This document shows positions 15,348 through 24,408 of a stretch of DNA of 32,847 bases, one piece after another; within the stretch, counting starts at the first letter, position 1, and every line of letters begins with the position of its first letter. Position numbers and translations under genes: made by a program. Origin of the DNA: Nitrospinaceae bacterium. Its GTDB lineage: Bacteria > Nitrospinota > Nitrospinia > Nitrospinales > JACRGP01. A model generated the notes under the pieces. The model had not been told where the DNA came from, made no database searches, and was given only the letters and a program-made list of their open reading frames with translations. Location: contig JAJDBD010000175.1 in the NCBI GenBank assembly GCA_029261575.1, positions 1 to 32,847 of the forward strand, read 5' to 3'.

Positions 15348-17643
15348 TCCCCGTTACACCCCTCCCAGCGAGGAACATTTAAGAAAAAAAAGGCTTCGCA
15401 TACGCCGCGCCATCGTGGGGGTTGTCTTGGCCCTCGCCGGCCTCACGTTCCTGGAAACCTGGATTTTAAGACAGGAGACCAACGGTCCCCAACTGGCCAA
15501 CAACCTGGCGGTCTTGTCGGTCTTCAATATCATCCTGATCCTCATTTTCGTTCTTCTCCTGCTCATCACCCGCAACCTGGTCAAGCTTTACAACGAGCGC
15601 AAGAGCCGGATCCTCGGTTCCCGCTTTCAGACCAAGCTCATCATCTCCTTTTTGATCCTCGCCCTGTTTCCCACTATTTTTCTTTTCATGGTGGCCAGTA
15701 AATTATTCAGTTTCAGTATCGGCAACTGGTTCAGCGTAAAAGTTCAGGAACCCCTGGAACAATCCATGGAAGTGGCGCGGGAATATTATGTGCACATGGA
15801 AAAGCAAGCCATGCACAATTCCCGGATGATTGAAAAATTTATCACCAAAAACGAATTGTACCTGGTCGAAAACCGGAGCCAACTGGACGATATGGTATCG
15901 GAAAAAGTGGGGGAATACGGGCTGGGCGGAGTGGTCGTTTACGATAACAATGGAAAACACGTGGCCTCTATTTACCACGAGACCCTTCCTCCTCATTACG
16001 TCTCTATGGATTTTTCCGAGCTGGTGACCCCCTTGTCCCCCGAGCGGGAAAGATCCGAAGTCCGGTCCGCCGTCAGGGGAGATTTTTTAGTGACGGCCGT
16101 CCCCTTGACGCAAAAACTGGCCGACGAGACGAGAGTTTGGGGTTACATCGTCACCCTGTCGCATATTCCAAAAACGGCCCTGCACAAAATTGAGAATATT
16201 CGAAAATATTACGAGGATTACAAACAGCAAAGCCTGCTCAAATGGCCGGTCAGCGCCAATTACTACATCACGTTTTTATTGGTCACTCTGTTGATTCTGT
16301 TCTCGGCCATTTGGCTTGGATTTTATATGGCGCGCGGAATCACCGTCCCGATTCAGGAACTGGCGGAGGGGACGCGCAGGATCGCCGAAGGGGATTTGGA
16401 ATTTAAAATCGGCGTGCAGGCCAACGACGAAATCGGAGTCCTGGTGGACTCGTTCAATAAAATGACCAACCAGTTGAACGAGCATCGATCAAAATTCCAG
16501 GACGCCAACGAGGCCTTGAAACTCATCAACATTGAACTGGAGCGCCGCCGTCGCTATATCGAAACCATTTTGGAAAACATCGGCGCGGGCGTTGTGTCCG
16601 TCGACAAAATGGGAAGGATCGCCACTTTCAACAAGGCCGCCAAAAGAATCCTCAACATTGAGAATCAGGACGTTTTGGGTTCCAGCTACAAATACATTTT
16701 TTCCGAAACGTTCCAGAACCCCATTCGGAAAATGATCCGGCAAATGATTCGGGACGCTTCGGATTTTTTAGAAGAGCAAATCTCGTTTCCCGTCGGCGAT
16801 TCCCAATTGACTCTTTTAATCAACATCAACGCCCTGCAGGATTCAAATAGAAAATACGCGGGCATGGTGATCGTGTTTGAAAATCTGACGCAAATGCTCA
16901 AGGCCCAAAAGATCGCCGCCTGGCAAGAGGTGGCGCAGGGAATCGCGCATGAAATCAAAAATCCCCTGACGCCCATCCAGTTAAACGCTCAACGTTTGTT
17001 GAAAAAATATCACGAAGACAAAAAGGACTTTGCGAGAGTTTTCGACGGCAGCATGAAAGTCATTATGCAGGAAGTGGAGGGCATGAAAGAGTTGCTCAAT
17101 GAATTCGTGCGGTTTTCCCGAATGCCAGCGCCAAACCCAAGACCCGTTTCCCTGCGGCAGATCATCGACGACGTCGTCACGCTGTACTCGGACAATGAGA
17201 AAAACATCGCGGTCAAAAAAAATTACGACCCGAACGTCAACCGAATCAACGCGGATGAGGAACAAATCCGGCGCGTGTTCATCAATTTATTTAATAACGC
17301 TCTGGACGCCATGGAACCCAACGGGAGCATTGAAATCTCCACCCGCCTGATTACAAAAACCAACGCCGTCCAGATCGAATTCTGCGACGACGGCATGGGA
17401 ATTTCCTCCTCCGATCGGGACAAACTTTTCCTGCCCCACTTCACGACCAAAAATCGCGGGACGGGACTCGGGCTGGCCATCGTCCACCGGGTCATTGTCG
17501 ACCACGGGGGTTCCATTCAGGTCCGGGACAACCTGCCGAAGGGCACGGCGTTTATCATCGACCTGCCACAAACTTTTAAATCCCAGGCGGCGGCCAAAGT
17601 GATCAGCCCCAAACCGTTTCAAAAAATCTCCCCGCCCGTTTGA
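15322..17643 (+). CDS. NtrY-like membrane sensor histidine kinase
   Basis: This 773-residue inner-membrane kinase has three membrane segments near residues 28-48, 60-83 and 104-130, an extracytoplasmic sensor region (~135-310), a fourth segment (~312-335), HAMP (~335-390) and PAS (~410-520). The HisKA domain has H543 in HEIKNPLTPIQL, and the HATPase domain shows NLFNNALDAM, DDGMGI and GTGLGLAIVHRVI. The architecture is that of NtrY. No response regulator gene follows: the next gene is a 79-aa protein behind its own promoter. The partner must be encoded elsewhere. The protein ends in a short proline/lysine tail (SPKPFQKISPPV). The start overlaps the DUF4390 gene, pointing to coupled expression. 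Confidence 0.93.
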   Translation: MSSDLSINNPRYTPPSEEHLRKKRLRIRRAIVGVVLALAGLTFLETWILRQETNGPQLANNLAVLSVFNIILILIFVLLLLITRNLVKLYNERKSRILGSRFQTKLIISFLILALFPTIFLFMVASKLFSFSIGNWFSVKVQEPLEQSMEVAREYYVHMEKQAMHNSRMIEKFITKNELYLVENRSQLDDMVSEKVGEYGLGGVVVYDNNGKHVASIYHETLPPHYVSMDFSELVTPLSPERERSEVRSAVRGDFLVTAVPLTQKLADETRVWGYIVTLSHIPKTALHKIENIRKYYEDYKQQSLLKWPVSANYYITFLLVTLLILFSAIWLGFYMARGITVPIQELAEGTRRIAEGDLEFKIGVQANDEIGVLVDSFNKMTNQLNEHRSKFQDANEALKLINIELERRRRYIETILENIGAGVVSVDKMGRIATFNKAAKRILNIENQDVLGSSYKYIFSETFQNPIRKMIRQMIRDASDFLEEQISFPVGDSQLTLLININALQDSNRKYAGMVIVFENLTQMLKAQKIAAWQEVAQGIAHEIKNPLTPIQLNAQRLLKKYHEDKKDFARVFDGSMKVIMQEVEGMKELLNEFVRFSRMPAPNPRPVSLRQIIDDVVTLYSDNEKNIAVKKNYDPNVNRINADEEQIRRVFINLFNNALDAMEPNGSIEISTRLITKTNAVQIEFCDDGMGISSSDRDKLFLPHFTTKNRGTGLGLAIVHRVIVDHGGSIQVRDNLPKGTAFIIDLPQTFKSQAAAKVISPKPFQKISPPV

Positions 17644-17676
17644 GTGGTTTTTATGTCGAAAATTGAATCCGGCTGT

Positions 17677-17704
17677 TTGAATAAGCGGCGGGCTATATTA
17701 TAAT
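17677..17704 (+). promoter_or_regulatory. Sigma-70-type promoter before the 79-aa gene
   Basis: TTGAAT (17677-17682), a 16-bp spacer and a perfect TATAAT (17699-17704) lie 40 bp before the ATG at 17744. This marks a new transcription start after the kinase gene and probably drives the 79-aa gene, the aldehyde dehydrogenase and the DUF1566 gene. Confidence 0.65.
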
Positions 17705-17743
17705 CAAGCCAGCCAAACAAATTTATCGATCCCAAAACATTTT

Positions 17744-17983
17744 ATGAAAAAAGATTGGACCATTTTCCTCGACGAGAAGACCTGCGCCCGGTTGATTCAG
17801 TTGTGCGGAGACGACCCCGAAGCCGCGCGCGAATTTATCGTTCAGGCTGTGAAGGAAAAGCTTGGCGACATTCCGGAAAAAGAGGCGCCGGGGAAAAACC
17901 TGAACGTCGACGGTTTGAAAGAATACCTGGATTCCGGGAAACCCGGCAGTCGTTCCTATGGAGCCAAAGGTCAAGGCTGGTGA
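17744..17983 (+). CDS. Small protein, possible ribbon-helix-helix (79 aa)
   Basis: This short protein starts MKKDWTIFLDEKTCARLIQL, a strand-then-helix pattern reminiscent of CopG-like ribbon-helix-helix DNA-binding proteins, continuing GDDPEAAREFIVQAVKEKL as a second helix. The C-terminal tail is Gly/Ser-rich and ends SYGAKGQGW. A strong promoter lies 40 bp upstream. It precedes the aldehyde dehydrogenase gene by 25 bp (or overlaps it by 26 bp if the upstream start of that gene is used). A regulator of the downstream gene is possible, but I cannot assign a function. The ribbon-helix-helix suggestion is weak. Confidence 0.6.
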   Translation: MKKDWTIFLDEKTCARLIQLCGDDPEAAREFIVQAVKEKLGDIPEKEAPGKNLNVDGLKEYLDSGKPGSRSYGAKGQGW

Positions 17984-18008
17984 ACTCAAATTTATCCGCG
18001 AACTTGTT

Positions 18009-19445
18009 ATGACGCAAAAACATAATTTTTTAATTGGGAAAGAATGGCGCGAGGCAAAAAATACCTTGCCGGTTCTCAATCCGTTCACCCAAGAGGTGGT
18101 CGCCGAGGTTTGCCTCGCCGGACGCGATGAGTTGTTGCAGGCCATCGATCTCGCGGAGAAGGCTTTCAAGACCACGCAAACTCAACCGGCATACATACGC
18201 AGTCGCATTTGCAAAAAAGTATCGGAGGAAATAGAAAACCGATCGGAAGAGTTTGCGCGGACCATCGCCCTCGAATCCGGCAAACCTCTGGTATACGCCC
18301 GGGCAGAAGTTTCCCGCGCCGCGCTAACCTTTCAAGTCGCGGCGGAAGAAGCCAAGCGCATCGGCGGCGAGGTTCTGGATCTGGACATTGCGGAAAGCGG
18401 TCGAGGGAAAATGGGGATCGCGCGACGGTTTCCCATCGGACCCATCGCGGGAATTTCCCCGTTCAATTTCCCCCTCAATCTCGTGGCCCACAAAGTGGCG
18501 CCCGCCCTGGCGTGCGGTTGCCCGATCGTCCTGAAACCTTCGTCCACCACTCCCTTGACGGCGCTGGCGCTCGCGAAAATCGTCATGGAAACCGAGGCGC
18601 CGGAAGGAAGCATGAGCGTCGTTCCTTGTAAAAGTTCCGACGCGGCCCCCCTGGTGGAAGACCCCAGGCTCCAAATGATCAGCTTCACGGGAAGCCCTCC
18701 CGTCGGATGGGATATTAAAAGCCGGGCCGGAAAGAAGAAGACGGTTTTGGAATTGGGCGGCAACGCCGCAGTGATCATAGAACCCGACGCCGACTTGCCG
18801 TTGGCGGCTAAAAAGGTTTGCGCGGGGGCGTTCGCTTTTTCGGGCCAGGTTTGCATTTCGGTGCAGAGGGCGTTTGTCCACGAATCCCGCATGGACGAAT
18901 TCAAACGTTTGCTGATGGCGGAGATCCAGGCGTTAAAATCAGGCGATCCTCTGGACGATTCCGTCAACTTTGGTCCTTTGATCGACCTGGCCAACGCGGA
19001 AAGAATAGAAAACTGGATTCAAAAAGCCGACAACGGAGGCGCCAAAATCATTACGGGAGGAACGCGCAAAGGAACCATGGTGGAACCCACCGTGCTCTCC
19101 AATGTAGATCCCAGAGAAGAAATCTCGTGTCAGGAAGCTTTTGGCCCGGTTCTAATTCTGGAGTCCTACTCAGACTTTCAGGCCGCTCTTAACGCCGTGA
19201 ACGAATCCCAGTTTGGCCTGCAGGCGGGTCTCTTTACCAATCAAATGGACAAAATCATGCAGGCGTTCAATCAGATGGAAGTGGGCGGCCTGATCGTTAA
19301 CGATGCGCCGACTTTTCGAGTCGACAACATGCCTTACGGAGGAGTAAAAAATTCCGGCTTTGGACGCGAGGGAATTCCCTACTCCATGGAGGAAATGACG
19401 GAAATCAAACTTCTTGTGATGAACAATTACAGAGAGAGAATATGA
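18009..19445 (+). CDS. NAD(P)-dependent aldehyde dehydrogenase
   Basis: This soluble aldehyde dehydrogenase superfamily enzyme oxidises an aldehyde to the acid (478 aa from the chosen start). The catalytic Cys282 lies in SGQVCIS and the general base Glu248 in LELGGN. The cofactor region shows ISPFNFPLNLVAHKVAPAL and VLKPSSTTPL, and FTGSPPVG follows. The C-terminal block MPYGGVKNSGFGREG is intact. The closest-looking branch is that of lactaldehyde or non-phosphorylating glyceraldehyde-type enzymes, but the substrate is not predictable. The ATG at 18009 matches family N-termini (HNFLIGKEWREA); an ATG at 17958 would add 17 residues and overlap the 79-aa gene. The stop overlaps the next start by 4 bp. 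Confidence 0.92.
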   Translation: MTQKHNFLIGKEWREAKNTLPVLNPFTQEVVAEVCLAGRDELLQAIDLAEKAFKTTQTQPAYIRSRICKKVSEEIENRSEEFARTIALESGKPLVYARAEVSRAALTFQVAAEEAKRIGGEVLDLDIAESGRGKMGIARRFPIGPIAGISPFNFPLNLVAHKVAPALACGCPIVLKPSSTTPLTALALAKIVMETEAPEGSMSVVPCKSSDAAPLVEDPRLQMISFTGSPPVGWDIKSRAGKKKTVLELGGNAAVIIEPDADLPLAAKKVCAGAFAFSGQVCISVQRAFVHESRMDEFKRLLMAEIQALKSGDPLDDSVNFGPLIDLANAERIENWIQKADNGGAKIITGGTRKGTMVEPTVLSNVDPREEISCQEAFGPVLILESYSDFQAALNAVNESQFGLQAGLFTNQMDKIMQAFNQMEVGGLIVNDAPTFRVDNMPYGGVKNSGFGREGIPYSMEEMTEIKLLVMNNYRERI

Positions 19446-19864
19446 CGGAACAACCCAGATTTACCGATAACGGGGACGGCACCGTTTCCGATCACAAACA
19501 AAAAGTAATGTGGAAAAAGCTGGATTCGTTTCAGGATCAGAAAAAGTGGCTGAATTATTTTAAAGCCCACGACTACATGGAAATCATGAACGTTATGAAG
19601 TTTGCGGGACGCGACGATTGGCGATTTCCCAACGAGGAAGAGGCCTGGAGTTTGTTCGAGCTTGATAAAACCAACCAGGACAAATATGGGGACGATATTT
19701 ATCTGAACCCGATTTTTGAAAAGGGCGCGGGCGGAACAACCTGGACCTCGGACGTCAAGGATTCATCCGCTCTGGTGGTTCAATTCGAGGACGGGGAAAA
19801 AGTGTGGCCCTCGCAATACGCCAATATGAATATGGCCGTTCGCCTGACGCGCGATCTGGAATGA
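19442..19864 (+). CDS. DUF1566 domain protein
   Basis: This 140-residue protein matches the DUF1566 (Lcl C-terminal-like) pattern. It opens with RFTDNGDGTVSDHKQKVMWKK, where the family has a D-NGTV-D-TGLMW motif. It then has a W-x-x-Y helix region, DDWRFPNEEEAWSLF (family: WRLPT-EL-SL), TTWTSDV and ends with AVRLTRD (family: VRLVR). It lacks a signal peptide, unlike many members. Its ATG overlaps the aldehyde dehydrogenase stop (ATGA), so the two are translationally coupled. The function is unknown; family members often have C-type-lectin-like surface domains. A functional link to the enzyme is suggested only by the coupling. Confidence 0.8.
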   Translation: MTEQPRFTDNGDGTVSDHKQKVMWKKLDSFQDQKKWLNYFKAHDYMEIMNVMKFAGRDDWRFPNEEEAWSLFELDKTNQDKYGDDIYLNPIFEKGAGGTTWTSDVKDSSALVVQFEDGEKVWPSQYANMNMAVRLTRDLE

Positions 19865-19868
19865 GCCT

Positions 19869-21476
19869 CTACTTCCCCTTGTACGCCTTGCGAATGGGAT
19901 AAACGATACGCGGGACGGACTCTTTATCTGGAAAATACCGGAACCAATGGGGGGCCGCAAACCGTATCCCCTGCGAGACCGATTTAATGCGTTTAAAGTT
20001 TCGGCGATTGACCCGTTCCGCCAAAAGCTCCAGAATCACCGGACGGCCGGGTTCCAAATCATACGGCTGATTCGCCGTTTTTTCCAGATCGATTTTGACC
20101 GCTCCATTCCCCCGGCGCGCTGAAATTTCTCCCAACGCAAACGTCCCGGTATCGTCGCCTTCATAGGACATTTTCCACGAATAGATGGTTTCAAAATCGC
20201 GCGCCCAGGCCGCCGGGGCGGCAGGATCCAGAAACTGTAAAAACTCTTTTCCATTTTCGCGATAAAAGAACAGGCTTTCCAACGGGCGCGGCGCTAATAT
20301 TTTTTCAAATCCATCGCGTCCCATTTTGGCGCATTGTTCGTCTTTCAAAAGGGCTTCCGATTCGACTCCTCGCTTCCGGATCAAATTTTGGCGAAACTCC
20401 AAAGCCTCTGGAGCGTAAAGATGGCAACTGATCACGCCCAATTGAAGGGCGTCGCTTTGCCCCAGCCCCTCCAGAGACGCCGATTTTAAAATCGCCGTCA
20501 GGCCGATCTGCAGGCCGGGATTGTGGCTCCTGCCCGCTTCGCGCGCAACCTTTATCGCTTCGTCCCAATGGGTGGAATTGAGCGCGGCTTTAAAAAGTTT
20601 TTCCGCAAGCTCCTCCCAGGATTTCGTCGCGGAATTCTCCGCAAAATATTCCTTTCCTTTAAAAACCTTTTCCTTCAAATACGCATAGCGCCTGGGATGG
20701 GTCCATTGAAAAAAGGGATAATGAATGTAAGCCGCGACCGAATTGGCAAAATCCTCCTGAGGACTGGTTCGGGAATAGGTGGAGATATGCCGGGAAGAAA
20801 CCGGAGCGTACACGTCGACGTTCGGATCATTGACAAGGGTATACAAAAAGTCCCCTCCCTCAACGGCGTCCAGGGGCGGCAAATGCAAAATCCGGAAATT
20901 GGAAATCGCCAGCCAGTCTTTCGAGAAGCTTAAAAACCCGGCGACCAAATCGAAAGCGTGCCCCATTTCATGATGAACGATATTTTCAAAATCTGATTCG
21001 TCTTCGTAAAATAGCGCGTTATAAAACTCAACTCTTGGATCTTCATCATTTAAAACCACATTGTAAAGACCGCCCTCGGCGCGATAAACCGGCATAAACG
21101 AGGGAAAGACGCCGGCGGGAACGTCCTCCGAAGAGGGTCCCAGATCGCGCCCCATGATTTCCGAGACGCGGTACAAGTTATCCAATCCCGACAAAAATAA
21201 AAACCCCGGCGGCAGTTTGGAAAAGGCTCGATCCAGCTTTTCGATCTCCTCCTTTTTCCAGCCCCTATCGAGGTCCGCCAATTGATATCCATACTTCTTC
21301 GCAAAGTTTTCCCGCGCCCGCTTAAGTTGCTCTGGGTAATCTGCGGGAGCCGCGTAGAATTTCCGAACTTTGGGGATTGGCGTTTCGTCTCCCGCCGCCC
21401 CGGAAAGAAAAAACCCAACAAAAGAAACCAGCGCCGCCACAATTATTTTGTTTTTTGTGCTAAAAGTTTTAGGCAT
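19869..21476 (-). CDS. Secreted putative zinc metallopeptidase (gluzincin type)
   Basis: This 535-residue protein has a signal peptide (KIIVAALVSFVGFFLSGAAG). The zinc-binding HExxH is H169-E170-M-G-H173 in VHHEMGHAFD. A glutamate 68 residues later (E241 in TSPQEDFANSVAAYI) is placed as the third ligand in gluzincins. The pattern recalls ATLF-like (anthrax lethal factor-type) peptidases, where a similar HE-GHA-D is followed by an E-F-A motif. The C-terminal half (residues ~280-535) has no motif I recognise and may be a helical plus beta substrate-binding part. The gene stands alone on the minus strand, convergent with the DUF1566 gene (4-bp gap). The catalytic residues suggest activity; the substrate is unknown. 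Confidence 0.7.
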   Translation of the reverse strand: MPKTFSTKNKIIVAALVSFVGFFLSGAAGDETPIPKVRKFYAAPADYPEQLKRARENFAKKYGYQLADLDRGWKKEEIEKLDRAFSKLPPGFLFLSGLDNLYRVSEIMGRDLGPSSEDVPAGVFPSFMPVYRAEGGLYNVVLNDEDPRVEFYNALFYEDESDFENIVHHEMGHAFDLVAGFLSFSKDWLAISNFRILHLPPLDAVEGGDFLYTLVNDPNVDVYAPVSSRHISTYSRTSPQEDFANSVAAYIHYPFFQWTHPRRYAYLKEKVFKGKEYFAENSATKSWEELAEKLFKAALNSTHWDEAIKVAREAGRSHNPGLQIGLTAILKSASLEGLGQSDALQLGVISCHLYAPEALEFRQNLIRKRGVESEALLKDEQCAKMGRDGFEKILAPRPLESLFFYRENGKEFLQFLDPAAPAAWARDFETIYSWKMSYEGDDTGTFALGEISARRGNGAVKIDLEKTANQPYDLEPGRPVILELLAERVNRRNFKRIKSVSQGIRFAAPHWFRYFPDKESVPRIVYPIRKAYKGK

Positions 21477-21638
21477 AATCCGTCCCGGAATTGAAGTAAC
21501 CTCTGGGGAAATTACCGAATGATTAGAGGTTTATTTAAAAATTGGTTGTAGGAGTCTATAAAAATATTATATGATTTTTAGTTCATATAAAACCTAACTT
21601 TTTTCCAATAAATTACTTTATACCTCTGGAGGAACTCA

Positions 21639-22115
21639 ATGGCAGCATTACCTGGAAGCGACGTTAAAATGATTAAGTTAAATCCCGAATGGTCGGTTGA
21701 CAAAGCGGCAAGCGTCCCCTTGGAGGCCAGCGCCTCCATTTCGGACTTCAAAGGCAAGCGGCTGGTAGTCACGCTTCCCGGAGCGGGCGGGTTTTGCAAC
21801 AACGAACTCGACTTGATCAAGGATAACATGGACCAATTCAAAAGCGCCGGAGCGGACGAGGTGATCGTTGTGGTTGGCACGGACATTCTTACCAACGCGG
21901 GTCATGGCATACCCAACCTGCTTCAGGATATCGACCAGGAATTTGCCAAGGCCAACAAACTTCAACTGGACGGCGTCCAAAGCCGGTACCTGAATCGCGC
22001 GGTCATCGCCGTCGATGAAAACGGCGCCGAAGTCGCAAGGGAAGATTCGCCCCTGCTCGCCTGCCGACCTTTGAACGGTCTCGTCGACGTCGCTAAAAAA
22101 GCGTTCGCAGGTTAA
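21639..22115 (+). CDS. Peroxiredoxin-like (redoxin) protein
   Basis: This 158-residue protein has a thioredoxin-like fold resembling Prx5/AhpE-type peroxiredoxins: FKGKRLVVTLPGAGGFCNNEL, then VIVVVGTDILTNAGHG and a strand-helix C-terminal part. The candidate peroxidatic Cys53 lies in PGAGGFC, which departs from the usual P-x-x-x-T-x-x-C because the Thr is replaced and the loop is one residue shorter. A second Cys142 (LLACRPL) sits near where Prx5 has its resolving Cys. It may be a divergent thiol peroxidase or a redox protein without peroxidase activity. GGAGG lies just before the ATG, suggesting strong expression, and a strong terminator follows. Confidence 0.7.
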   Translation: MAALPGSDVKMIKLNPEWSVDKAASVPLEASASISDFKGKRLVVTLPGAGGFCNNELDLIKDNMDQFKSAGADEVIVVVGTDILTNAGHGIPNLLQDIDQEFAKANKLQLDGVQSRYLNRAVIAVDENGAEVAREDSPLLACRPLNGLVDVAKKAFAG

Positions 22116-22131
22116 TCCATTCTCTAAAATT

Positions 22132-22170
22132 ATACGCCCTGGGTTCGGACCGACCAGGGCGTATTTTTTT
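22132..22170 (+). terminator. Rho-independent terminator after the peroxiredoxin-like gene
   Basis: ATACGCCCTGG (22132-22142) pairs perfectly with CCAGGGCGTAT (22154-22164) across an 11-nt loop and is followed by six further T. It lies 17 bp after the stop codon. Confidence 0.93.
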
Positions 22171-22260
22171 AGGCGTTCCCTCTTCATCAATGAAGAAACC
22201 AGCTTTATCCCTTCCTCAATGATACCGTTTTAAATTCCAGCCGTGTAGAATTATTCCGGC

Positions 22261-24408
22261 TCAACCTAGGAAACCGTAAGCCAAATCAAGACCGCCATAG
22301 ACATTAACCTGAGCTCCAGGCTCAAAAAAGCGTCCTCTGGAAGAGTTGACGCGTATGTTGGCGTTGTAGTTTTGATCGAACAGGTTGCTAACCCCAAAAT
22401 ACAGGGAGTATCTCAATTTTCTAATTTGACCCTTTTTCCCTAATCGCAGGTGGGCCAGAACATAGGAAGGGTTTTCCAGACTGTTTTCATTGTCGACGAA
22501 AATTTCTCCCACCCGGTTGAGGTTGAACTGAAAATACCCATCACCGGGCAGGCAATATCGAAAGGACGCGAAAAGACGATGCTTCGGAATTCCCGGAAGT
22601 TGTTTCCCTTCGAAATTGACGTCTCCAGTGGAGAAGCTGTCAAATTCAAAATGCGAAAGGGTATAGGAAATTTTAACCGAGGCGCGGGCAAATAATTCAG
22701 CCGTCGCTTTCGTTTCCAGACCGATTCTTTTTGATTCACCCGCGTTGCGAAAAAAAGCGCGCCCCGGGGAGGACGAAAGCTCAAAGGGGATCAATTCATC
22801 TTCCGAGCGAATTAAAAACGCCGCAACGTTGAAGGAAAAACCGTTGTGGAACGCGCGTTTTATTCCGATCTCGCGGCTGAACGATTGTTGAGGCTTTAAA
22901 TTGGAATTGAAACCGCCCAGTCCTGAGGGGCTGTTGATCAACTCGGTGGTGGTGGGAACTTCAAAAGCCGTGGAATAATTTCCATAAAGGCTCCACCGCT
23001 TGCTCAAAAGATAAACGAGGCCCGCCGTGCCGCTCCACTGCGTCAAAGTTTGAGAGCCGGATTGATCGCCGTCCGATAGAAAAGCGTCTTCGACCTTATA
23101 GTCGACCCAGTCGTATCGCGCGCCCGCTACGGCAATCCACTTTTCTCCAAGTTCAAAATCGTTCCTTATATAATAGCCGACCGTCGCTACACTTTCTATT
23201 TGGTCGAGAGTCGAGTCTCCGCGAGTTCCGGAAAGATTGTCGAAACGTTTTCTATCGTCGCGTTGAAGAAAAAAATCCAATCCGGCCAAAAACCTGTTGG
23301 GCCGGCTCATCAGCTTTCCGCTGGAGTCCCATTTGATTCCCGCGCCGGGAGCCAACCGTTCAAACTCGGTCGCTCCGCCGTCCGTAAAAGGAAGCTTGTT
23401 GGAAAAGTTTCTGTGGGCTAAATGCCCGACAAGAGTGAATTCGTTGGCAGTCCCAACTGTACGTCGATAGCGCAGTCCGAGGCTTTCCTGATCCACCTCC
23501 TCGCCGGCGTCGAACGACCGGTTTCCGGCGGAGGCCTGTCTGGGATCGTTTTGCGCCTCGGACAGCGTCAAGGCGCCGGGGTCGTCCGCCCTGGGCGAGC
23601 GCAAGATTCGCCAAACAAACATCCAGTCGTTAATGGAGTCCGGCTCAAATAAAAGCTTGCCGTTCATCTGGGTGAATTCCGTGGAACTGTGTTCGCGAAA
23701 TCCATTCAGGGTCAAATGCGAAGCGGAAACCCGATAATTGAATTTGCCTGCGGTCCCATCAAATTTTATCCGGGTTTTGCGCAAGCCGTATTCTCCTCCC
23801 AAAAATGACGCGCCCGCATTGAGAGGCTCCTTGCCGCCCTGCTCCGTAAAAATGGAAACGACGCCCCCGGAGGCGTTGCCGTAAAGCGACGAGGAAGGAC
23901 CGCGGAGAATCTCCATGCGATCAATATCCCAGGGATCAATAGAGTCCACCTGGGTTTGACCGTCGGGAAGGGTTTGCGGTATGTCGTCCACCAACACCTT
24001 GATCCCGCGGATTCCAAAACTGGAGCGCGCGCCGAATCCCCGAATCGACAAACGCAAATCCTGGGCAAAGTTAAAAGGGTTTTGAGCGAATATCCCTGGG
24101 ATTTCCTGAAACGATTCGTTTAAAACAATCCCCGGCGAAACAGGCGAAAGATCGTCGTTATTCAAAACGTCGACGGCGGCGGGAACTTTAAGGCTGGGCC
24201 GTTTCCCGCGGGCGGCGGACACTTGCAAAGTTTCCAACATTTCAACTGCGGGGCTTGCTTTTTGGGCTGAAGAGACGGCCTGAAAACCTGGAAATCCAAA
24301 AACAAAAAGGGCCAGCCAAAGGGAGGCGATGGACGGGATATTATGGGTTGAAATTTTGCGGGGCGGAAAGAAAATCAAGAATCCATCCGAGCGAAATGGA
24401 GGGGTCAA
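22261..24408 (-). CDS. TonB-dependent outer-membrane receptor
   Basis: This is a 715-residue beta-barrel transporter for iron complexes, cobalamin or similar substrates, energised by TonB. The N-terminus has a signal sequence around residues 27-48 ([15 protein letters not shown]). A TonB-box-like [10 protein letters not shown] follows. The plug domain (~70-180) has [19 protein letters not shown], the conserved [18 protein letters not shown] and [12 protein letters not shown]. The rest is barrel with alternating aromatic strands such as [19 protein letters not shown] (family TA-EVP-TELF), ending [13 protein letters not shown]. The substrate is unknown; the plug resembles siderophore receptors. 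The start overlaps the MerR-type gene by 4 bp. The 41-bp region after the terminator at 22170 up to ~22260 holds no other gene. Confidence 0.92.
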   Translation of the reverse strand: MTPPFRSDGFLIFFPPRKISTHNIPSIASLWLALFVFGFPGFQAVSSAQKASPAVEMLETLQVSAARGKRPSLKVPAAVDVLNNDDLSPVSPGIVLNESFQEIPGIFAQNPFNFAQDLRLSIRGFGARSSFGIRGIKVLVDDIPQTLPDGQTQVDSIDPWDIDRMEILRGPSSSLYGNASGGVVSIFTEQGGKEPLNAGASFLGGEYGLRKTRIKFDGTAGKFNYRVSASHLTLNGFREHSSTEFTQMNGKLLFEPDSINDWMFVWRILRSPRADDPGALTLSEAQNDPRQASAGNRSFDAGEEVDQESLGLRYRRTVGTANEFTLVGHLAHRNFSNKLPFTDGGATEFERLAPGAGIKWDSSGKLMSRPNRFLAGLDFFLQRDDRKRFDNLSGTRGDSTLDQIESVATVGYYIRNDFELGEKWIAVAGARYDWVDYKVEDAFLSDGDQSGSQTLTQWSGTAGLVYLLSKRWSLYGNYSTAFEVPTTTELINSPSGLGGFNSNLKPQQSFSREIGIKRAFHNGFSFNVAAFLIRSEDELIPFELSSSPGRAFFRNAGESKRIGLETKATAELFARASVKISYTLSHFEFDSFSTGDVNFEGKQLPGIPKHRLFASFRYCLPGDGYFQFNLNRVGEIFVDNENSLENPSYVLAHLRLGKKGQIRKLRYSLYFGVSNLFDQNYNANIRVNSSRGRFFEPGAQVNVYGGLDLAYGFLG

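Noticed and set aside
18324-18994. Two overlapping minus-strand frames of 185 and 220 codons
   Set aside because: Both are antisense to the aldehyde dehydrogenase catalytic region and show no protein family features.
22186-22200. Short palindrome CTTCAT-CA-ATGAAG after the peroxiredoxin terminator
   Set aside because: The loop is too small for a hairpin and there is no T tract in either direction, so it was not called as a terminator for the receptor gene.
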